Shown here: piece after piece, positions 1 to 5,396 of the stretch
Numbering within the stretch: the stretch's first letter is position 1
How the letters are laid out: the number at the start of each line of letters is the position of its first letter
Assembly: GCA_913009925.1 (NCBI GenBank)
Contig: CAJVWY010000024.1
Location: 1-10,811 of the forward strand
Length of the DNA stretch: 10,811 bases
Direction of reading: 5' to 3'
Source: an uncultured bacterium
Lineage (GTDB): Bacteria > Actinomycetota > Thermoleophilia > BMS3ABIN01
Notes under the pieces: model-generated
Told to the model about the DNA's origin: nothing
Database searches by the model: none
What the model saw: only the letters and a program-made list of their open reading frames with translations
Made by a program: the position numbers and the translations under genes

Positions 1-2
1 CG

Positions 3-371
3 AAAGACGTCATACGAGATAATGGTATGTGTCTGGAGTGCAGACATGCGCTCTTCCGCACTGACAGGGCCGCAACCGCAGTCAGTCCCGCCCATGAGCT
101 CATGACCGGCCGCACCAGAGCCGGTACACAGGCGGCGGAAGCGGTATCCGGCATAACCGGCGCACTGGGCACGGCCATAACCGGGTTCACCGCCCTGCCT
201 ACCGCCCACCTGGCGGAGGCCGCCGGGGAGAGGGGAAAGACGCCCTTCCCGTGGCCGGTCAGCCTGCCGGCCGGAGCGGTGTTGTTATCTCTGCTGTATA
301 CCTGCCGGCGTCCGCCGCCGGAAGCCATCCGGACCGCTCTTCCCGCCCCCTGTCTTTGCCTGCATCCCTGA
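3..371 (+). other. unassigned leading region with a low-confidence open frame
   Basis: The first 420 bases hold no gene I recognise. One + strand frame is open from the window edge to a stop at 369-371, with a first ATG at 27. Its translation has a CLEC motif near that ATG and an Ala/Gly/Thr-rich middle, but no family signature. The opposite strand is also open over most of 1-330, so openness here may simply reflect high GC. It could be the C-terminus of a gene starting outside the window, a decayed gene, or non-coding. The 50 bases before metG contain no clear promoter. Confidence 0.2.
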
Positions 372-420
372 TGCTGTTAATATAGCCACGGACCTGACCG
401 CGAGACATGGAAACAGTCAT

Positions 421-1938
421 TTGAGCGAATTTTACGTGACCACACCCATATATTACGTCAACGACGTGCCCCACATCGGTCATGCTTACACCACCATCGC
501 CGCCGACGTACTGGCGCGCTACCACCGGCAACTGGGCGACGATGTCTTCTTCCTGACAGGAACTGACGAGCATGGCAACCCGGCAGCCCAGGCGGCGGCG
601 CGGCGGGGCCTTTCCCCCCAGCAACACGTGGACGAGATGGTGGTCAAGTTCAAGGCGCTGGTAGAACAGGTCAACGCTACCAACGACTTCTTCATCCGCA
701 CCACCGACAGCGAGCATTGCGCCAAGGTGCAGGCTTTCATCCAGAACCTCTACGACCAGGGAGATATCTACCGCAGGTCGTACCGGGGACTTTACTGCAG
801 CTCCTGCGAGGCCTTCTACGCGGAGAAGGACCTGGTGGACGGCAAGTGCCCGGATCACGGGACGGAGCCGCAGACGGTGGAGGAAGAGAACTACTTTTTC
901 CGGCTCTCCCGCTACCAGGAACGGATACTGGACCACATGGAACAGCATCCGGAGTTCATCATGCCCGAAAGCCGTTTCAACGAGGCCCGCAGCTTCATCA
1001 CCCAGGGACTGGAAGATATCAGCATCAGCCGGGCGTCGCTCCAATGGGGCGTTCCCATACCCTGGGACGAGAGTCAGGTGGTCTACGTTTGGGTGGATGC
1101 CCTGCTCAATTACATCACTGCGCTCCAGTACGCCCGGGAGGAGGACCTGCTGGAACGCTTCTGGCCCGTAGATTATCACCTCATGGGCAAGGACATCCTC
1201 AAGTTCCATGCGGTGATATGGCCGGCCATGCTCATCGCCGCCGGCATGGAGCTGCCCCGCCACCTTTTCATCCATGGTTATCTGCTCATGGGCGGCGAGA
1301 AGATGAGCAAGACGCGGGGTAACGTCCTCGACCCCTTCGAGGTGATGGATAAATACGGAGTCGACGCTTTCCGCTTCTACTGTTTTCGCGAGGTCACCTT
1401 CGGCCAGGACGGTGTGGTCTCCCTGGAGGGTTTCGAAAACCGCTACAACAGCGAGCTGGCCAACGATCTGGGTAACCTGCTGAGCCGCACGCTGGCCATG
1501 ATACTCAAATACCGCGGCGGGGTGATTCCCGAACCGCCGCCGGACAGCGGCGGTGACCTGTTCGCTGCGGCCACGCGCCTGGGTGAAGAGTTCGCCGCGT
1601 CCATGTCCAGAGTGGACCTGAGCGGCAGCCTGGAACTGGTGTGGCGCTTTGTGCGCAGTCTCAACAAGTATGTGGAGGACATGGCCCCCTGGAAACTGGC
1701 CAAGGAGCCGGACCGTGGCACCGAACTGAACGCCGTTCTCTATAACCTGGCCGAAGGGCTGAGACTCAGCGCCGTCTTCCTGCACCCGTATATGCCGGAT
1801 ACCACCCTGGAGATACTTGGACAGCTGGGCATCACTCCCGGCTCCGGTGAGATCATGCTGCAGCAGGCGGAATGGGGGAGGATGCCCGGCGGCGCTGAAG
1901 TACAGCCGGGAAAGCCGCTGTTCCCCAAGCTGGACTGA
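421..1938 (+). CDS. metG: methionyl-tRNA synthetase
   Basis: Charges tRNA-Met with methionine in the cytoplasm, using ATP. This is a 505-residue class I synthetase. The N-terminal strand VTTPIYYVNDVPHIGHAY carries the HIGH signature at residues 18-21, and KMSKT at 294-298 is the second ATP-binding signature. A connective-peptide zinc knuckle is visible as Cys126, Cys129, Cys143 and His146 (CSSC, then CPDH). The C-terminal third is the helical anticodon-binding domain. The protein ends there, with no appended C-terminal tRNA-binding/dimerisation domain, which fits the short MetG class. The TTG at 421 is chosen because it places the family's usual SEFYVTTPIYYVN start immediately after it; no strong Shine-Dalgarno precedes it. 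tatD follows after 21 bases, so the two are probably co-transcribed. Identification is secure; only the start codon is less certain. Confidence 0.96.
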   Translation: MSEFYVTTPIYYVNDVPHIGHAYTTIAADVLARYHRQLGDDVFFLTGTDEHGNPAAQAAARRGLSPQQHVDEMVVKFKALVEQVNATNDFFIRTTDSEHCAKVQAFIQNLYDQGDIYRRSYRGLYCSSCEAFYAEKDLVDGKCPDHGTEPQTVEEENYFFRLSRYQERILDHMEQHPEFIMPESRFNEARSFITQGLEDISISRASLQWGVPIPWDESQVVYVWVDALLNYITALQYAREEDLLERFWPVDYHLMGKDILKFHAVIWPAMLIAAGMELPRHLFIHGYLLMGGEKMSKTRGNVLDPFEVMDKYGVDAFRFYCFREVTFGQDGVVSLEGFENRYNSELANDLGNLLSRTLAMILKYRGGVIPEPPPDSGGDLFAAATRLGEEFAASMSRVDLSGSLELVWRFVRSLNKYVEDMAPWKLAKEPDRGTELNAVLYNLAEGLRLSAVFLHPYMPDTTLEILGQLGITPGSGEIMLQQAEWGRMPGGAEVQPGKPLFPKLD

Positions 1939-1959
1939 GAGGGCCAAAGGCGGCGGCCG

Positions 1960-2727
1960 ATGGATAACCTGGTAGACAGCCACGCTCACCTGGACCTGCT
2001 GGATGACCCCGCCCAGGCCCTGGAGGCAGCGGCGGCCGTGGGTGTAAGAAGGATCATGGCGGTGGGCATCGACCTGGAAACCAGCAGGCGGGCGGTCGCT
2101 TTCGCCTGGAGCCGGGCAGAGGTGTCGGCCGCCGTGGGTATCCATCCCCATAACGCCGCAAGGACCGGCAGCGACACCATGAAGCGGCTGGCGGAGATGG
2201 CTCAGTCACCGGCCGTGTCGGCCATCGGCGAGACCGGACTGGACTACTATCGCGACCGCGCTCCCCGCAAGGCGCAGAAAGACATGTTCCGTCGACAGAT
2301 AGAGCTGGCGCGTCGCTGCAACCTGCCGCTCATCGTCCACTCGCGCGATGCGGAAGAGGATACGCTGGAAATACTGGGGGCCGAGGCGGACGGCCTCACA
2401 GTGGTGCTCCATTGTTTTTCCCTTTACCGGTATGTGAGCCGCTGCGCCGAATCGGGATATTACATGTCCGTCGCCGGCAACGTCACCTTCAGCAACGCAG
2501 CCGATCTCCGGAAGGCATCGACGCTTATCCCCTCGGAGCTCCTCCTGACGGAAACGGATGCACCCCTCCTGACGCCGGCGCCGTACCGGGGGAAGGAAAA
2601 CAGCCCCGCCCATATACCGCTCATTGTCGCTGAACTTGCCGCTATCCGTGACGTTTCACCCAAGGACCTGGCAGAGAGCATCTACGGGAACTTCACCGGT
2701 GCCTTCGGACGTACCGAAGGAATATAA
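1960..2727 (+). CDS. tatD: TatD-family metal-dependent deoxyribonuclease
   Basis: A 255-residue TIM-barrel hydrolase of the TatD family. Family members are metal-dependent nucleases acting on DNA 3' ends, and some have been linked to DNA repair. The metal ligands are in the expected order: His8 and His10 in DSHAHLD, Glu91 in IGETGLDYYRD, His127 in IVHSRDAEED, His151 in VLHCFS and Asp200 in TETDAPLL. The following PYRGKENSPAHI segment is also typical. The ATG at 1960 gives the standard N-terminus just before DSHAHLD. metG-tatD adjacency is common in bacteria, and the 21-base gap suggests one transcript. Length is normal and no key residue is missing. The exact cellular substrate cannot be read from sequence. 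Confidence 0.95.
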   Translation: MDNLVDSHAHLDLLDDPAQALEAAAAVGVRRIMAVGIDLETSRRAVAFAWSRAEVSAAVGIHPHNAARTGSDTMKRLAEMAQSPAVSAIGETGLDYYRDRAPRKAQKDMFRRQIELARRCNLPLIVHSRDAEEDTLEILGAEADGLTVVLHCFSLYRYVSRCAESGYYMSVAGNVTFSNAADLRKASTLIPSELLLTETDAPLLTPAPYRGKENSPAHIPLIVAELAAIRDVSPKDLAESIYGNFTGAFGRTEGI

Positions 2728-2740
2728 GCCCTGCTTATAT
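2722..2740. repeat. perfect inverted repeat at the end of tatD
   Basis: ATATAAGC (2722-2729) and GCTTATAT (2733-2740) form a perfect 8-bp stem with a 3-base loop. It overlaps the tatD stop codon TAA at 2725-2727. A T-rich stretch comes later (2763-2768), too far to make a standard intrinsic terminator. It may be a weak terminator, an mRNA 3' stabiliser or chance in an AT-rich junction. Confidence 0.4.
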
Positions 2741-2868
2741 AGCATCCCATCAGAAACCCTTATTTTTTAAGCCATTCAAACGGCCGGTGTTGCCGGCACT
2801 TTCCCTAAGAGCAACCCGTATGGATAGATTCAAGCGCTGGTTTAATCGACCGGCACTACCACCTTTCA

Positions 2869-2909
2869 AATGATTGTGATAATGTCGACTAAACAACTAT
2901 ACAATTATT
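2869..2909 (+). promoter_or_regulatory. candidate promoter and operator of the regulator-iscS-iscU operon
   Basis: This AT-rich stretch lies just upstream of the regulator gene. A -35-like TTGTGA (2874-2879) and a -10-like TATACA (2898-2903) are separated by 18 bases and would put transcription start about 20 bases before the ATG at 2932. Over the same span AATGATTGT (2869-2877) and ACAATTATT (2901-2909) form an inverted repeat with 8 of 9 positions paired, bracketing both promoter hexamers. Rrf2 regulators usually bind palindromes overlapping their own promoters, so autoregulation is plausible. The regulator has no Shine-Dalgarno before its start. Assignment is by inspection only. Confidence 0.4.
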
Positions 2910-2931
2910 CTTCTACCTCACTTGCCAATAC

Positions 2932-3597
2932 ATGCTCATCTCACAGAAAAGTGAATATGCCATAAGGGCGCTGGTGGACATCGCCAATAACCCGGCTGAA
3001 AAACCGGTGAACAGGTCGGATATCTCCCGGCGGCAGCAGATACCGCTTCCCTATCTCACTCAGGTACTGCGTGCCCTGGTAAACGGCAGGATACTGAACA
3101 GTTCGCGTGGGCCGACGGGTGGTTACACCCTCAACCTGCCTCCGGAGGATATCAGCCTGCTGGATGTGGTGACGCTGCTTCAGGGGCCGGTATCACCGGC
3201 CCAATGTGACGGCAGTAACGCCGACAGCGGTTGTAACCGTTTCAATGGCTGCGGCCTGGTCGATGTCTGGTCACGTCTCAAGAGCGCCAGTGAGGAGGTC
3301 CTGGGCCAGACCACGCTGAATGACCTGATCTCAGCCGGCGGCAGCGCCCAGGCTGCTGGTACGGCAATCACGCCGGACTCCAAGCTGGACTGTATCGGCC
3401 TGCACTGCCCGCTGCCCATCGTCAGGATGTCCGAAGTAATGATAGACCTGGGGCCGGGGCAGGTGCTGGAAGTCTGGGCGGACGACGAGGGGGCCAAGGC
3501 TGATATACCGGCGTGGTGTACCGGTACGGGCAACGATTTCCTCGGCCGAGAAGAGTATGGCAATCAGATGAAATTCCTGGTACGCAAGGCTACATGA
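2932..3597 (+). CDS. Rrf2-family regulator fused to a TusA sulfur-carrier domain
   Basis: A 221-residue two-domain protein. Residues 1-135 are an Rrf2 (IscR/NsrR-like) winged-helix regulator, opening MLISQKSEYAIRALVDIA, with a recognition region around 28-50 and the wing SSRGPTGGYTL at 57-66. Cys92, Cys101 and Cys107 lie where IscR and NsrR carry their cluster cysteines (92, 98 and 104 in E. coli IscR). IscR's His107 is not matched, but Glu8 could be a fourth ligand by analogy with Asp8 of NsrR. Residues about 151-221 form a complete TusA (SirA-like) domain: LDCIGLHCPLPIVRM with the sulfur-accepting Cys159 in CPLP, then the DDEGAKADIPAWC strand-helix and the final FLVRK. A short Ala/Gly linker joins them in one uninterrupted frame. 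It lies 49 bases before the desulfurase gene, so it probably controls this operon and may receive persulfide from IscS. The fusion is seen; the sensing role is inferred. Confidence 0.9.
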   Translation: MLISQKSEYAIRALVDIANNPAEKPVNRSDISRRQQIPLPYLTQVLRALVNGRILNSSRGPTGGYTLNLPPEDISLLDVVTLLQGPVSPAQCDGSNADSGCNRFNGCGLVDVWSRLKSASEEVLGQTTLNDLISAGGSAQAAGTAITPDSKLDCIGLHCPLPIVRMSEVMIDLGPGQVLEVWADDEGAKADIPAWCTGTGNDFLGREEYGNQMKFLVRKAT

Positions 3598-3632
3598 TGG
3601 GAATTCCTGTAAAAAAGGGTATTAAGAACAAC

Positions 3633-3638
3633 AGGAGG
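3633..3638 (+). promoter_or_regulatory. Shine-Dalgarno site deciding the iscS start
   Basis: A perfect AGGAGG sits 8 bases before the ATG at 3647. The in-frame GTG at 3638 overlaps the last base of this site and cannot be the start it serves, so the shorter 413-residue protein is preferred. Confidence 0.85.
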
Positions 3639-3646
3639 TGCTGCAG

Positions 3647-4888
3647 ATGAAAGATGCCATATTCCTGGACAACGCCGCCACCACCCGGACTGACTCCCAA
3701 GTCCTCCAGGCAATGGAGCCATGGCTCTCCGAGAAATTCGGCAGCCCCGCTACCCTGTACGCGCTCGGATCCGAGGCCAAGCAGGCGATAGAGGAGGCCA
3801 GGCAGCGCCTGGCTGACCTGATCGGCGCGGACGCCAAGGAGGTCTATTTCACCAGCGGCGCCACAGAATCCAACAACTGGGCCATCAAGGGAACGGCGGA
3901 CGCGCTGGAGCCCAGGGGGAGGCATATCATCACCAACGAGGCGGAGCACCACTCCATCCTCATGCCCTGCCGGTTCCTGGAGAAGAAGGGATGGGACATC
4001 ACCTACCTGCCGGTCGACGGCGACGGCCTGGTGGACCCGGAGGCGGTGGGCGGGGCCATCAGGGATGATACGGTGCTGGTCACCATGGTCCACGGCAACC
4101 ACGAGATAGGCACGATACAACCCATCGACGAGATAGGCGCCGTCACCAGAGAGAAAAAGGTACCGCTCCATGTGAACGCGGCGCAGTCAGTGGGCCATAT
4201 CCCCGTAGACGTTCAGGTCATGGACTGTGACCTTCTCTCCCTTTCCGCCCACAAGTTCTACGGGCCCAAGGGGGTGGGCGCCCTTTATATCCGGCGCGGC
4301 GCGCGTATCACACCCCTGTTGCACGGCGGCGGCCAGGAGCGCAAGCGCCGCCCTGGTACCCACAACGTGCCGGGCATCGTCGGCCTGGGCAAGGCCGCCG
4401 AACTGGCGCGAGGACGACTGGAGAAGGAGATGGAGCGCCTGACCGGACTACGGGACTACATCATCGACTCCATGGAAAAAAACATGGAGGACATCCGCCT
4501 GAACGGTCACCGGAGCCGGCGCCTGCCCAACAACGTGAATTTCTCCATCGAGGGCATCGAGGGCGAGTCCATCATGCTGTCGCTGTCCTATCCCACATCG
4601 GCCGACACCAAACCCATATACGTCTCCACTGGGTCCGCCTGCGTCTCGGGCACGCTGGAGCCTTCTCATATCCTGTTGTCCCTGGGCATTCCCGTGGAAC
4701 TGGCCCATGGTTCGGTGCGCATCAGCCTGTCGCAGGATAACACCCGGGAGGACGCAGATAATGCCGTCAAGGCGCTGGCGGAAGTGGTGGAACGCCTGCG
4801 CAGCATGTCGCCGGTATACAAGCGTGGCTCCAAGCAGTGCGCCAGCGGCAGCAAGTCCGATGGTTGTGATTGCGAAGCGGCCAGCTGA
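3647..4888 (+). CDS. iscS: cysteine desulfurase, IscS/NifS type, with altered PLP contacts
   Basis: A 413-residue class V aminotransferase-fold enzyme, predicted to release sulfur from L-cysteine as an enzyme persulfide and hand it to IscU or TusA-type carriers. Seen: LDNAATT near the N-terminus, GATESNNWAIKG, His101 in EAEHHS (His104 of E. coli IscS), Gln180, the PLP lysine Lys203 in SAHKFYGPKG, and catalytic Cys332 in STGSACVSGTLEPSH. Two PLP-contact positions differ: MVHGNHEIG has His152 where E. coli has Asn155, and HVNAAQSVG has Asn177 where E. coli has Asp180, which pairs with the pyridine nitrogen. The spacing from these sites to Lys203 is identical to E. coli, so no gap explains the change. 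The last 16 residues carry Cys398, Cys407 and Cys409, an unusual tail. It lies between the Rrf2-TusA regulator and iscU. The family is secure; activity with cysteine is likely but not certain. Confidence 0.93.
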   Translation: MKDAIFLDNAATTRTDSQVLQAMEPWLSEKFGSPATLYALGSEAKQAIEEARQRLADLIGADAKEVYFTSGATESNNWAIKGTADALEPRGRHIITNEAEHHSILMPCRFLEKKGWDITYLPVDGDGLVDPEAVGGAIRDDTVLVTMVHGNHEIGTIQPIDEIGAVTREKKVPLHVNAAQSVGHIPVDVQVMDCDLLSLSAHKFYGPKGVGALYIRRGARITPLLHGGGQERKRRPGTHNVPGIVGLGKAAELARGRLEKEMERLTGLRDYIIDSMEKNMEDIRLNGHRSRRLPNNVNFSIEGIEGESIMLSLSYPTSADTKPIYVSTGSACVSGTLEPSHILLSLGIPVELAHGSVRISLSQDNTREDADNAVKALAEVVERLRSMSPVYKRGSKQCASGSKSDGCDCEAAS

Positions 4889-4910
4889 GAGTTGTCCAAC
4901 GATTAATCCC

Positions 4911-4917
4911 AAGGAGG
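4911..4917 (+). promoter_or_regulatory. Shine-Dalgarno site deciding the iscU start
   Basis: AAGGAGG ends 5 bases before GTG at 4923, which begins the conserved YTEKVMDHFQNPRNMG N-terminus. A longer in-frame reading from ATG 4707 would overlap iscS by about 180 bases and add residues unrelated to IscU. Confidence 0.85.
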
Positions 4918-4922
4918 TAACT

Positions 4923-5300
4923 GTGTATACAGAAAAAGTGATGGACCACTTCCAGAACCCCCGCAACATGGGCGAGGTTGAAGACGCGGATGGTGTGGGG
5001 GAGGTAGGCAACCCCCAGTGCGGCGATGTCATGCGCATCACCATCAAGGTCAATGATCAGGAACGTATCGAGGATGTCAAGTTCAAGACCCTGGGCTGCG
5101 GCGCCGCCATCGCCACCAGCAGCATGGTGACGGAGATGGCCAAGGGCAAGACCCTGGATGAAGCCGAAGATATCTCCAAAAAGTCTGTCGCCGAAGCTCT
5201 CGGCGGCCTGCCGCCTCAAAAGATGCACTGTTCGAACCTCGCATCCGACGGCCTGAAAAAGGCCATCGAGGACTACCGCTCCCGGCATAAACAGGGATAG
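4923..5300 (+). CDS. iscU: iron-sulfur cluster assembly scaffold IscU/NifU N-terminal type
   Basis: A 125-residue scaffold on which [2Fe-2S] clusters are built from sulfur delivered by the cysteine desulfurase and then transferred to apoproteins. The three ligand cysteines are present: Cys33 in NPQCGDVM, Cys59 in LGCGAAIATSS and Cys103 in MHCSNLA. The conserved Asp35, which helps cluster release, and His102 are also present. The family loop reads LPPQK rather than the LPPVK recognised by HscA in E. coli. GTG is the start, supported by a strong upstream Shine-Dalgarno. It follows iscS by 34 bases and completes a minimal operon. No hscA, hscB, iscA or ferredoxin gene follows, so transfer chaperones are absent here or encoded elsewhere. 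Length matches stand-alone IscU, without the extra domains of full-length NifU. Confidence 0.95.
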   Translation: MYTEKVMDHFQNPRNMGEVEDADGVGEVGNPQCGDVMRITIKVNDQERIEDVKFKTLGCGAAIATSSMVTEMAKGKTLDEAEDISKKSVAEALGGLPPQKMHCSNLASDGLKKAIEDYRSRHKQG

Positions 5301-5312
5301 ACCGGCCCCGTC

Positions 5313-5366
5313 CCACTAAAGCCTGTTCGCCATCGGCCGATTATCTAGTGGAGCCTCCATAGGCTC
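5313..5366. repeat. cluster of short inverted repeats between iscU and the HD-GYP gene
   Basis: Three elements are packed here. CCACTA (5313-5318) pairs with TAGTGG (5346-5351). Inside that span is the 10-bp palindrome ATCGGCCGAT (5332-5341). Directly after comes a hairpin GAGCCT-ccat-AGGCTC (5351-5366), with a 6-bp stem. There is no strong T run behind the last hairpin, so it is at best a weak terminator for the isc operon or a leader structure for the next gene. Confidence 0.35.
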
Positions 5367-5396
5367 GATTCTGCATACTTTTACGGGCGAGGACGA

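Noticed and set aside
717..1322. 201-codon + frame inside metG
   Set aside because: Pro/Gly/Arg-rich out-of-frame translation within the metG catalytic region; no independent signal.
259..2151. 630-codon open frame on the - strand opposite metG
   Set aside because: It is antisense to a clear metG and the start of tatD; its translation has no family motif, and GC-rich codon bias explains a long antisense frame.
2759..2797. T-rich stretch and short GCCGG/CCGGC stem as a tatD terminator
   Set aside because: The 5-bp stem lies after the T run, not before it, so the order is wrong for an intrinsic terminator.
3638..3646. GTG start three codons upstream for iscS
   Set aside because: It overlaps the AGGAGG site, which is correctly spaced for ATG 3647.
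4707..4922. In-frame N-terminal extension of iscU from ATG 4707
   Set aside because: It overlaps the end of iscS, its translation is unlike IscU, and GTG 4923 has an ideal Shine-Dalgarno.
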